A stretch of 15,359 nucleotides of DNA. Origin: a bacterium (GTDB lineage Bacteria > Bacteroidota > Ignavibacteria > Kapaibacteriales > UBA961). The notes under the pieces were generated by a model. It did not search any database, was not told the DNA's origin, and saw nothing but the letters and a program-made list of their open reading frames with translations. The position numbers and the translations under genes are program-made. This document shows positions 8,072 through 15,359 of the stretch, in pieces. How positions within the stretch are numbered: position 1 is the stretch's first letter; every line of letters begins with the position of its first letter. The stretch is from positions 1 to 15,359 of the forward strand of contig JALHLL010000060.1 of the NCBI GenBank assembly GCA_022844575.1, written 5' to 3'.

Positions 8072-11000
8072 CTATTGTTCTTCTCCTGCCATTTCATCGT
8101 CAATGTCTTCGCATTCATACATTTTTTTCTTTTTTGATGGTTTTTGCGAAACACTTTCACCCGTTTTTGCGGCATTGATAGCTTTTTGCTCTAAAGCCGC
8201 TCTTATTTTTTTATCGCGTTGTCTTAGTTTTTCATCCGTCTCTCTATCGAAATAAAGTTTTCCATCAACAAATGTTTTTTCTACACGAGAGAGATTAGAA
8301 AGGGGATTGCCTGACCATATAACTATATCTGCATCTTTTCCCGTTTCCAAACTTCCCGTTCTATCCTGTACACGTAATTGAATTGCCGGATTGAGAGTAA
8401 CCATTTTAAGTGCTTCCACTTCAGAAACATTTCCGTACTTCACTGTTTTTCCGGCTTCTTGATTTAGTCGGCGAGCCATTTCGGCATCGTCGCTATTTAT
8501 AGATGTTACGACACCTTGTTCATGAAGTATGGCAGGGTTTTGCGGAATAGCATCATATACCTCAAATTTATAAGCCCACCAATCGGCAAAGGAGGAAGCC
8601 GTTGTTCCGTGTTGTGCCATTTCCGAAGCTAATTTGTATCCTTCAAGAATATGGGTGAAGTTCTGAATCTTGAAATTAAATTCTTCTGCCAAACGCATGA
8701 GCATAAGAATTTCCGACTGGACATAAGAATGGCAATGAATAAAACGTTTGTTCTTTACAATTTCGAGTAAGGCATCCAATTGAATGTCTCGACGAGGGGG
8801 TAAGGCATTAGCTTTTGCACCTGAGGTCTCATAATCCTTCCATTTTTTTTCATATTCCAGCGCTGCCTGAAAACCATCACGCATTATTTCTTCCACACCC
8901 ATTCTTGTTTGCGGATAACGCGAGGTGAAATTATCGCCCCAATGACTTTGTTTTACATTCTCACCAAGTGCGAACTTTACTGTTCCGTCAACATTCTCAA
9001 ATTTAATTCCGTCAGCATCATCACCCCAACGGAGTTTGATAAGTTGTAATTGACCACCCATTGGGTTTGCCGAACCATGCAATAAATGTGAGGAAGTTAC
9101 ACCACCGGCTAACTGACGGTATATATTTATATCATCGGGTTGCAAAACGTCACCTATTCTTACCTCAACTGTTACGGCATGAGTTCCCTCATTAACACCC
9201 GATTCTATTGCTATATGCGAATGTTCATCAATAATACCCGGTGTTACGTGTTTGCCTGTTGCATCGATAACGGTATCGGCTTTACCGCTTAGGTTTTTTC
9301 CGACAGCTGAAATCTTTCCATTGGAAATAAATATATCTCCCTGTTCAATTACTTCGCCTTTTTGTGAACAAGTCCAAATCTTTGCATTTTTTATCAACAC
9401 ATTTCTTTGCTTCGGTTTTTCAGCGAAGCCGAATGGTGAATCGGGCGTGAGCGTTTTATGAAGAACGGCGACTGATGATTTTTTTGCCGTGTCTTTACCT
9501 TGTTTAAAAACGGAATCACGAATTGCCGTCCAGGTGAGTTTTTGATTATCAGGTAATGTAATATGCCCTTTGCCCGAAATCGAATCCATAATACCCATAG
9601 CCCTTAGTTTTCCTTCATATCCTAAAGTATCTCCGGCAAAGGCAAAGTGTATGTCAGTACCGTTATAGGAAAAATCATTATCAATGTCTTTTCCGTCAAA
9701 TGAAAACTTTCCTTTTGGGGAGTCTTTTGTACCGGAAATTTTACAAACGGAGGGCTTATTTATTCCCGAAAAAGAGAATTTCCATTTTCCTCGAATATCG
9801 TATTGTAAAGATTTTTTTATAGTATTTTCTTTACCGGCAACAATTACGGAGTAAATGGAAGTTTTTTCATCAAAAATATCACCGTCTGACAAAAGTATAT
9901 TGGCAATTTTCCCGGATTCAATAGAACCTGCTAAAGTACTCATCCCAAGTAAATTTGCAGGATTGACGGTTAATGCAGCCAATGCTTTATCGGGTGAGAG
10001 ACCGTATAAAATAGCTTTACGAATATTCGGCAAAAACTCCGATTTATCTTTTAGCAAACGAGTCGTAAAACAAAATGTAATTCCTGCCGAATCAATTCTG
10101 TATGGGTTTGCAGGGGCTGCATCCCAATGATATAAGTCTTCAAGCGACACATCTTCCGTTCGCTCGGATGTTGAAACATCAGGCACAGCCGGAAAGTTTA
10201 CGGGTAATATTAACGAAGGTTTTAATTGTGAAATGGCAGCTACTCTTCTATATTCGAATCCATTACCTATATAAACAAAAGGAAGATTAAATTCCTTAGA
10301 AATCTTACTTCCACGAAGTATCGTGTGCTCATTATTCGTTTCAAAAAAGAAAGGTCTTTTCTCCTCCAAATCATCGGCAAGTGCTTCCAATGAAACATTT
10401 GTTTCCGGGGGAACGACTTTTGAATTTTTTGCTACGGTATGTGCCCGGGCATACCATTGGGCATCGAGAATCGCTTGTCTGATAAGTGCAATACTACCCA
10501 TCATAGAGGATGGGTACGGTGTGGGTGAACTTCCTTTTCGAAATGACATCCACTGAGCATAATCGGAACGTAATGTTATTTGTGAGGCATTCCCTTCACG
10601 AATAAGTACGATGCTCGATCTTCCGCGCAAAATACCATCCGTACTATTACAATGCGCGATCCCGAAACCTAACTTACTCCATTCTTCAGTAGCTGTTTTA
10701 TCAAAATGCGCATAATCCGAAACCCTTTTTTCGGGTTTGATAGCTTCATTCCAATAACGAGCCCCTTTATCCAAAGGTTGTGCTTTTTCCGGAGCTTCGT
10801 CTTCCTCAAAATTGTTACCTGCTTTTACTCCTTTTTTATTCATCTCCATATAGGGTTCTATAAAAGAGGCATAAGCCCACATCCCTTTACAAGAGCGAAT
10901 CGTAGCGCCCTTTGGTATAGTAATCTTATCGCCAACGTTTTCTATCATTCCGTTGCGGATGATGATAGTACCGTTCAGTATTTGCTTACCCGGTGATGGA

Positions 11001-11143
11001 ATAATAGTTAAGTCGGTAAGTGCTAAGTACATATTCTCTTTGTTTCTTAAGCCGTCGATATCGGCAGTTTGAACCGGAAACTGGCTGAAAGAGATTGAAA
11101 GTGAACCGAGAAAACACAAGAAAAATGTAAACCAATGCTTCAT
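8072..11143 (-). CDS. Exported tandem amidohydrolase: degenerate N-terminal barrel, intact C-terminal metal site
   Basis: A 1023-residue protein with a signal peptide (MKHWFTFFLCFLGSLSISFSQ, cleavage near residue 20). It contains two amidohydrolase-superfamily units. The first (about 38-455) has the N-terminal beta-sandwich and C-terminal 'NPANLLGMSTLAGSIESGK' segment, but the HxH that should follow the first barrel strand reads Y98-M-E100 (FIEPYME), so it is probably not catalytic. A beta-rich linker (about 455-550) follows. The second unit (about 580-980) keeps metal and active-site residues: H641-S-H643 in PGIIDEHSHIA, H803/H805 in RFIHCHSY, H831 in FTHILEG and D885 in SINSDDAE, then the closing NPAIQLRVQDRTGSLETGKDADIVIW. 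By family, it should hydrolyse a cyclic amide or peptide-like bond outside the cytoplasm; the substrate is unknown. The tail has four Lys in a row and then an acidic run (ECEDIDDEMAGEE). It leads a minus-strand operon from a divergent control region shared with apt. Confidence 0.92.
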   Translation of the reverse strand: MKHWFTFFLCFLGSLSISFSQFPVQTADIDGLRNKENMYLALTDLTIIPSPGKQILNGTIIIRNGMIENVGDKITIPKGATIRSCKGMWAYASFIEPYMEMNKKGVKAGNNFEEDEAPEKAQPLDKGARYWNEAIKPEKRVSDYAHFDKTATEEWSKLGFGIAHCNSTDGILRGRSSIVLIREGNASQITLRSDYAQWMSFRKGSSPTPYPSSMMGSIALIRQAILDAQWYARAHTVAKNSKVVPPETNVSLEALADDLEEKRPFFFETNNEHTILRGSKISKEFNLPFVYIGNGFEYRRVAAISQLKPSLILPVNFPAVPDVSTSERTEDVSLEDLYHWDAAPANPYRIDSAGITFCFTTRLLKDKSEFLPNIRKAILYGLSPDKALAALTVNPANLLGMSTLAGSIESGKIANILLSDGDIFDEKTSIYSVIVAGKENTIKKSLQYDIRGKWKFSFSGINKPSVCKISGTKDSPKGKFSFDGKDIDNDFSYNGTDIHFAFAGDTLGYEGKLRAMGIMDSISGKGHITLPDNQKLTWTAIRDSVFKQGKDTAKKSSVAVLHKTLTPDSPFGFAEKPKQRNVLIKNAKIWTCSQKGEVIEQGDIFISNGKISAVGKNLSGKADTVIDATGKHVTPGIIDEHSHIAIESGVNEGTHAVTVEVRIGDVLQPDDINIYRQLAGGVTSSHLLHGSANPMGGQLQLIKLRWGDDADGIKFENVDGTVKFALGENVKQSHWGDNFTSRYPQTRMGVEEIMRDGFQAALEYEKKWKDYETSGAKANALPPRRDIQLDALLEIVKNKRFIHCHSYVQSEILMLMRLAEEFNFKIQNFTHILEGYKLASEMAQHGTTASSFADWWAYKFEVYDAIPQNPAILHEQGVVTSINSDDAEMARRLNQEAGKTVKYGNVSEVEALKMVTLNPAIQLRVQDRTGSLETGKDADIVIWSGNPLSNLSRVEKTFVDGKLYFDRETDEKLRQRDKKIRAALEQKAINAAKTGESVSQKPSKKKKMYECEDIDDEMAGEEQ

Positions 11144-11180
11144 AGTGCTGTTGAAATTTGTTTACGTAATAGTTAGTGAA

Positions 11181-11188
11181 CAAAAATA
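11181..11188 (-). promoter_or_regulatory. Candidate minus-strand -7 box for the amidohydrolase operon
   Basis: Read on the minus strand this is TATTTTTG, a match to TAnnTTTG, 37 bp before the amidohydrolase ATG. That would give a leader of roughly 30 nt. No TTG -33 element is seen at the usual distance. It is divergent from the better apt promoter about 70 bp away. Confidence 0.35.
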
Positions 11189-11235
11189 CGGTATTAGACC
11201 ACTTGTTCTATAAGAGACACATAATTGAGTTCTAT

Positions 11236-11264
11236 TGAAAAATGCTATGCTATGCTTACTTTTG
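11236..11264 (+). promoter_or_regulatory. Candidate Bacteroidota-type promoter of apt
   Basis: TTG at 11236-11238 (-33 type) and TACTTTTG at 11257-11264 (-7, TAnnTTTG) are separated by 18 bp. Transcription would start near 11271, giving a leader of about 24 nt before the apt ATG at 11295. This is the best two-box promoter in the window. Fifteen of the 18 spacer bases are a three-unit pentanucleotide repeat. Confidence 0.5.
11242..11256 (+). repeat. Tandem pentanucleotide (ATGCT)x3 in the apt promoter spacer
   Basis: Three perfect head-to-tail copies of ATGCT lie directly between the two promoter boxes of apt and abut the -7 box. Loss or gain of one unit would change the spacing from 18 to 13 or 23 bp. 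Three copies are few for a hypermutable repeat, so the count may simply be fixed. Confidence 0.85.
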
Positions 11265-11294
11265 TTTCGTATTTTTAACAAAGTTCTATAAGGA

Positions 11295-11819
11295 ATGATA
11301 GATTTACATTCGGTTATACGTACAATACCCGACTTCCCGAAAAAGGGTATTATGTTCCGTGATATTACAACTCTCTTCAAGGATTACCGGGCACTATCCT
11401 CAGTTGCAGATGCTTTAACGTCTGAAATTACTGATATGGGTATAAACAAAGTGGCAGGAATTGACGCTCGTGGTTTCGTTTTCGGTGGTATGATGGCACA
11501 AGCATTACAAGCCGGTTTTGTACCCATTAGGAAAAAAGGTAAATTACCGTCCGATGTTTATTCCGAAACTTATGACTTAGAGTATGGAACGGACTGTCTT
11601 GAAATTCATAAGGATGCAATTATTGAGGGTGAGAAGGTTTTATTGCACGACGATTTGTTGGCAACAGGAGGAACAGCCGCCGCTGCCGCACGTTTAATTG
11701 AACAATGCGGTGGCGAGATAGTACGTATTTCTTTTATTATCGAATTACCGGAATTGAATGGAAGACAAAAATTGGAGAAGTATGATGTTCGTTCTTTAAT
11801 ATCTTTCGAGGGAGGATAA
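11295..11819 (+). CDS. apt: Adenine phosphoribosyltransferase
   Basis: Purine salvage enzyme that makes AMP and pyrophosphate from adenine and PRPP in the cytoplasm. The 174-residue length is typical. It has the family's N-terminal IPDFPKKGIMFRDITTLFKD, the purine-side GIDARGFVFGGMMAQAL segment, the flexible-loop region KGKLPSDVYSETYDLEYG, and the PRPP-binding loop VLLHDDLLATGGT (residues 115-127) with the acidic pair D119-D120. The start matches the family start; an AAGGA run abuts the ATG and so cannot act as a standard Shine-Dalgarno sequence. It is transcribed divergently from the amidohydrolase operon and followed after 39 bp by the phospholipase D-fold gene. A hairpin overlaps its stop codon, so expression of the downstream gene may be lowered relative to apt. 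Confidence 0.97.
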   Translation: MIDLHSVIRTIPDFPKKGIMFRDITTLFKDYRALSSVADALTSEITDMGINKVAGIDARGFVFGGMMAQALQAGFVPIRKKGKLPSDVYSETYDLEYGTDCLEIHKDAIIEGEKVLLHDDLLATGGTAAAAARLIEQCGGEIVRISFIIELPELNGRQKLEKYDVRSLISFEGG

Positions 11820-11829
11820 ACTTATCCTC
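11812..11829 (+). terminator. Inverted repeat overlapping the apt stop codon (possible attenuating hairpin)
   Basis: GAGGATAA (11812-11819) and TTATCCTC (11822-11829) are perfect inverse complements separated by only AC. The RNA would form a stem of about 7 bp with a 4-nt loop. It includes the TAA stop of apt and is followed only by ATTTC, not a proper T-run. It could be a weak terminator, a 3'-end stabiliser, or chance. Confidence 0.35.
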
Positions 11830-11858
11830 ATTTCTGAAAATGCAATTTAATATGAAAA

Positions 11859-12551
11859 ATGGTAAATTTTAATACGATTGAGCAGGAATTGTCCCAACTA
11901 TTCTTAAAGGGTTTATTAACCGAGTCGGATAGAGATAATTTTAGAATGACGGCGGAAAAAGTATGCACGATAAAGAGTAATGTTTTTGAACTGCAAAGTA
12001 TTATTGTCTCCGTATCGCATAGGCACTTAAACAATATCGGCATGAGTGATTCCGTATTTACGATGCTTCAGGAACTTTTAGAAATTGTTCTATCGGCACG
12101 TTTTACAGTTCAACACTCCACTGTATTATTTAGTCCGGAGGATGATTGTACGGAGATGCTTATTGATTTTATCAAGTCATCGGAAAATAAAATTGAAATA
12201 TGCGTTTTTACGATTACAGATGACAGAATTGCCAGTGCCATCTTATCAGCACATTCTCACAGAAAAAAAATCCGAATAATTACAGACAATGAAAAAGCAT
12301 ATGATTCGGGTTCGGATATTAGAAAATTTGCACATGCAGGGATACCGGTTAAGGTGGATGTTACATCGCAGCACATGCACAATAAATTTGCTATTGCAGA
12401 TGATTCGTTATTATTAACCGGAAGTTTTAATTGGACGAGAACTGCGGCTGAACATAATAGGGAAAATATACTTATTACGCCCGATGAGTATATAGTACAT
12501 TCCTTTGTAAAACAATTTCAATATTTATGGCAAAATTGTCAACGTTATTAA
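11859..12551 (+). CDS. Single-HKD phospholipase D-fold protein of the Nuc/MitoPLD (Zucchini) type
   Basis: A 230-residue protein with one PLD catalytic motif: H174-x-K176-x4-D181 (HNKFAIAD), followed by LLLTGSFNWTRTAAEHNREN, closely like the pattern of bacterial Nuc endonuclease and animal MitoPLD/Zucchini. The PLD half starts near residue 80 with IEICVFTITDD, RKKIRIITDNEKAYDSG and HAGIPVKVD. Single-motif members dimerise to make one active site and act as nucleases or cardiolipin hydrolases. No signal peptide or membrane helix is seen, which favours a cytosolic nuclease role, by inference. The first 75 or so residues are helical and not recognised. It lies 39 bp after apt. A short out-of-frame ATG frame (11839-11872) overlaps the start; the chosen ATG is the natural start of the long frame, but a start further in cannot be excluded. 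Confidence 0.85.
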   Translation: MVNFNTIEQELSQLFLKGLLTESDRDNFRMTAEKVCTIKSNVFELQSIIVSVSHRHLNNIGMSDSVFTMLQELLEIVLSARFTVQHSTVLFSPEDDCTEMLIDFIKSSENKIEICVFTITDDRIASAILSAHSHRKKIRIITDNEKAYDSGSDIRKFAHAGIPVKVDVTSQHMHNKFAIADDSLLLTGSFNWTRTAAEHNRENILITPDEYIVHSFVKQFQYLWQNCQRY

Positions 12552-12611
12552 AGTAATTTCTTTAGGTATGTATTTGTACTTCCAAGTATTCATTTTTTCT
12601 ATGTATCAGCT

Positions 12612-15359
12612 ATGAAACAGCAAGGTTATTACAGATTTCCGACAATTCACAATGATACCGTTTTATTTGTTTGTGAGGACGACCTGTGGAGCGTACCGGC
12701 GAATGGCGGCATGGCGAGACGGTTAACCTCCAATCTTGCAGAAATTACGAGACCTATTTTATCTCGTGACGGTACTCATGTTGCATTTACGGGCAGAGAA
12801 GATGGTAATGTAGAAGTGTACTGTATGAATAGTTCGGGGGGGCTGGAAAAAAGACTTACTTTTCTCGGTGCAAATACAAGAACAGTCGGTTGGAGTTCTG
12901 ATGGAAATATAGTTTTTTCCACGAATGCAGAACAACCTTTTGCTGCAATGATGACACTTCATAGCATAAAACCGGAGGGAGGCGAAACTACCCCCTTGAG
13001 TTTCGGGGTGGCGCATAGTATTGCTTTCGGTGAGCAAGGAGGAGTAGTTTTAGGAAGAAATACCCAAGACCCTGCAACATGGAAAAGGTATAGAGGAGGA
13101 ACGGCAGGTGTTTTTTGGATTGATAGGGAAGGTAATGGAATCTTTGAAAAATTGCTTGGAGAACTTAACGGAAATCATACGTCGCCAATGTGGATAGGGG
13201 ATAGGGTTTATTTTATTTCTGATTATGAGGGATATGGAAATATTTACAGTTGCGATATTTTCGGTAATGATATTAAAGCACATACTTCATCACGAGAATA
13301 TTATATACGGCATGCTCAAACCGATGGAAAAAGAATTGTGTATCAGATGGCGGGCGACATTTATATTTTCGACCCGACTAATGGTACGAATGAACTTGTC
13401 GCAATAGAATTTTATAGTCCTCAAACACAAAGGCATAGAAAATTTGTACCTGCTTCGCAATATTTGCATGAATTCGCCATTCATTCTGAGGGGCATTATA
13501 TTATTGCCACTACAAGAGGGAAACCTTTTGTTTTCGGGAACTGGGATGGGCCTGTACAACAGATTGGTGTTCATGACGGTGTACGATATCGGCTTACGAA
13601 TTGGCGAAATAATAATAAAGATTTTGTTACCATTTCCGACGCAGGCGGCGAAGAGCGTCTGGAGATTCATGGTGCCGATTTCGACAGTATTGTTACGCGA
13701 TTCGACAATCTTGATATTGGTCTTGCACGGGAAATGCAAATATCGCCATCTAATGATTTGGTGGCGATAAGCAATCATCGTTTTGAATTATTATTAGTTA
13801 ATCTTTCAGAAGGTACATTGAAGGTACTTGATAAAAGTGAATGTAATAATATTGGCGGACTTAATTGGTCGCCCGATGGAAAATGGCTTGCATATCATTG
13901 TGCTATAACAAATCAAACAAGTTCTATTAAAGTATGTAATATAGAATCATTGCAAAATCATTTAATCACCCCCCCGCGCTTTCGTGATTATATGCCGAGT
14001 TTCGATCCGGAAGGTAAATTCCTCTATTTTATTTCATATAGGGAATTTAATCCTGTATATGATTCGATGTATTTCGATTTGAATTTTCCGCGAGGGATGC
14101 GCCCTTATTTGATTGCATTAACAAAAGAAGTCGGTTCTCCTTTTGTTATTCAGCCGATACCGACAGATCAGAAATCAAAGAAAAGTAATGATAAAGATGA
14201 AAGTGAGAAAAATTCCAAAGAAATATTGATTGATTTTGAGGGGATTGAGGATAGAGTATCCGCTTTTCCCGTTCCCGAAGCTCGATATACAGGTATTTAT
14301 GGTTTAAAAGGAAAAGTATTATTCGGGTCGGTACCGGTTAGGGGTTCTCTTGATATTCCTTTATTGGGTGATTCACCCGTTGAAACAGGTATTTTGGAAA
14401 TATATGATTATGAAACGCAAAAAAGGGAGCATGTAGCAAATAATGTAAGTAATTATATTGTTTCTCGTAATTGCGAAGTTCTCATGTATCAAAGCGGTTT
14501 ACGATTGCGTGTTGTCAATATCAAAACTCTTGGAAAAGATAAAGACGTTAGTGACTCTACACCGGGCAGGAGAACAGGCTGGATTGATTTGAACAGAATA
14601 AAACTTTCCGTTGAGCCGATAGCCGAATGGAGACAAATGTTTAATGAAGTGTGGCGTTTACAAAGAGAGCATTTTTGGACAAAGGATATGTCCGGCATTC
14701 ATTGGGATATAATGAAACAGCGTTATGCCCCACTTATTGAGAGAATTGCTTCGCGCTCAGAATATGCTGACATTATTTGGGAATTATTAGGCGAGCTTGC
14801 AACCTCACACGCATTTGAGCGCGGGGGAGATTATCGTTTACCCCCGGCTTATCGTCAGGGCTTATTGGGTGTTTCGTTTAGTTTTGTCGAGGAAGAAAAC
14901 GGTTATCGAATTTCCAATATGGTAAAGGGCGATACATGGAATGAAAAACTGACTTCACCCTTACGTCGGCTCGGAACGAATATTGAAGAGAATGATATTT
15001 TGCTTGCGGTAAACGGAAAAAGAGTAAGTGTACATTGTTCGCCAATGGAACTTCTTGTTAATCAGGCAAATAGTGACGTAAATTTGACTGTTAAATCAGC
15101 GAAAACAGGCGAAAACAGAACAGTGAGTGTACGCGCATTAAGTAATGAAACACAAGGTCGTTATAGGGATTGGGTGGAGCAAAACAGACAAAAGGTACAT
15201 GCACTTTCCAATAATACGGTCGGTTATGTTCACGTTCCGAATATGGGACCCGTAGGATATGCTGAATTTCACCGTTATTATTTAACTGAAGTAGAAAAAA
15301 ATTCTCTGATAGTTGATGTCAGATTTAATGGTGGCGGACATGTATCCCAATTATTGCTC
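12612..15359 (+). CDS. Tricorn protease homologue, 3'-partial (runs off the window)
   Basis: Large cytosolic serine protease that processes oligopeptides, in archaea acting after the proteasome. From the ATG at 12612 there are 916 codons with no stop up to the last base. The N-terminus (GYYRFPTIHNDTVLFVCEDDLW) is the family's standard start and has no signal peptide. Order: six-bladed beta-propeller (about 1-310), seven-bladed beta-propeller (about 310-670) interrupted by a charged K/D/E loop (519-540) followed by IDFEGIEDRV, helical C1 domain (about 680-745), PDZ domain (about 750-845), then the start of C2. LATSHAFERGGDY supplies S732-H733, equivalent to S745-H746 of Thermoplasma tricorn. 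The window ends in VRFNGGGHVSQLL, roughly 50 residues before the expected GSDGD nucleophile loop, so catalysis cannot be fully checked. It follows the PLD-fold gene by 60 bp with neither Shine-Dalgarno nor clear promoter. G7 (12836-12842) and C7 (13969-13975) tracts lie inside the frame. Confidence 0.95.
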   Translation, partial: MKQQGYYRFPTIHNDTVLFVCEDDLWSVPANGGMARRLTSNLAEITRPILSRDGTHVAFTGREDGNVEVYCMNSSGGLEKRLTFLGANTRTVGWSSDGNIVFSTNAEQPFAAMMTLHSIKPEGGETTPLSFGVAHSIAFGEQGGVVLGRNTQDPATWKRYRGGTAGVFWIDREGNGIFEKLLGELNGNHTSPMWIGDRVYFISDYEGYGNIYSCDIFGNDIKAHTSSREYYIRHAQTDGKRIVYQMAGDIYIFDPTNGTNELVAIEFYSPQTQRHRKFVPASQYLHEFAIHSEGHYIIATTRGKPFVFGNWDGPVQQIGVHDGVRYRLTNWRNNNKDFVTISDAGGEERLEIHGADFDSIVTRFDNLDIGLAREMQISPSNDLVAISNHRFELLLVNLSEGTLKVLDKSECNNIGGLNWSPDGKWLAYHCAITNQTSSIKVCNIESLQNHLITPPRFRDYMPSFDPEGKFLYFISYREFNPVYDSMYFDLNFPRGMRPYLIALTKEVGSPFVIQPIPTDQKSKKSNDKDESEKNSKEILIDFEGIEDRVSAFPVPEARYTGIYGLKGKVLFGSVPVRGSLDIPLLGDSPVETGILEIYDYETQKREHVANNVSNYIVSRNCEVLMYQSGLRLRVVNIKTLGKDKDVSDSTPGRRTGWIDLNRIKLSVEPIAEWRQMFNEVWRLQREHFWTKDMSGIHWDIMKQRYAPLIERIASRSEYADIIWELLGELATSHAFERGGDYRLPPAYRQGLLGVSFSFVEEENGYRISNMVKGDTWNEKLTSPLRRLGTNIEENDILLAVNGKRVSVHCSPMELLVNQANSDVNLTVKSAKTGENRTVSVRALSNETQGRYRDWVEQNRQKVHALSNNTVGYVHVPNMGPVGYAEFHRYYLTEVEKNSLIVDVRFNGGGHVSQLLL

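Noticed and set aside
12577..12598. Small stem TACTT-CC-AAGTA followed by six Ts between the PLD-fold gene and tricorn, a possible terminator.
   Set aside because: A 5-bp AT-rich stem with a 2-nt loop is too weak to support as a terminator.
13290..13778. 162-codon open frame on the minus strand inside the tricorn gene, plus others opposite it (12759-13037, 13050-13283, 14489-14698).
   Set aside because: They lie antisense to a clearly conserved coding frame, their translations show no domain pattern, and no start signals were seen.
1..15359. Search for CRISPR, mobile elements, tRNA, rRNA and a defence or other novel gene cluster.
   Set aside because: No regular repeats, transposase or integrase frames, or RNA gene signatures were seen. 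The PLD-fold gene alone is not evidence of a defence system, as no partner gene is present.

Overview
The window is AT-rich, densely coded bacterial chromosome with no rRNA, tRNA, CRISPR array, transposase or phage gene. Three signs point to the Bacteroidota/Chlorobiota (FCB) side of the tree. Shine-Dalgarno sequences are absent or badly placed before most starts. Intergenic regions carry TAnnTTTG boxes, the -7 element of Bacteroidota-type promoters. The gene set also fits: a Flavobacterium-like glycosylasparaginase, an EnvC-type activator and a large tandem amidohydrolase with signal peptide. The phylum call is inference; the genus cannot be told.

Layout. (1) Positions 2-6336, plus strand: RNase R (probably cut at its 5' end by the window edge), a small SRPBCC-fold protein, murA (first committed step of peptidoglycan synthesis), an EnvC/LytM-type murein hydrolase activator with a degenerate metal site, and an unrecognised exported protein. 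An AT-rich hairpin with a T-run closes this block. (2) Positions 11143-6426, minus strand: an apparent three-gene operon of an exported 1023-residue two-barrel amidohydrolase, a short-chain dehydrogenase/reductase with a QDPR-like active site, and a glycosylasparaginase. (3) Positions 11144-11294: a divergent control region with -7 boxes on both strands; the apt promoter has three tandem ATGCT units as most of its spacer. (4) Positions 11295-15359, plus strand: apt, a single-HKD phospholipase D-fold protein of the Nuc/MitoPLD (Zucchini) type, and a tricorn protease homologue open to the right edge (916 codons without a stop, ending before the nucleophile).

How they may work together. murA and the EnvC-like gene, 22 bp apart, pair cell-wall synthesis with septal wall remodelling. 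The minus-strand operon and tricorn suggest peptide and amide turnover: an exported amidohydrolase, a glycosylasparaginase that here lacks a signal peptide, and a large cytosolic peptide-processing protease. Most genes are recognisable housekeeping or known-family genes. I found no convincing new multi-gene system. The best leads are the repeat-containing apt promoter, the tricorn gene with its G7 and C7 tracts, the Zucchini-like nuclease-fold protein, the SDR with the QDPR-type motif, and the uncharacterised exported protein.
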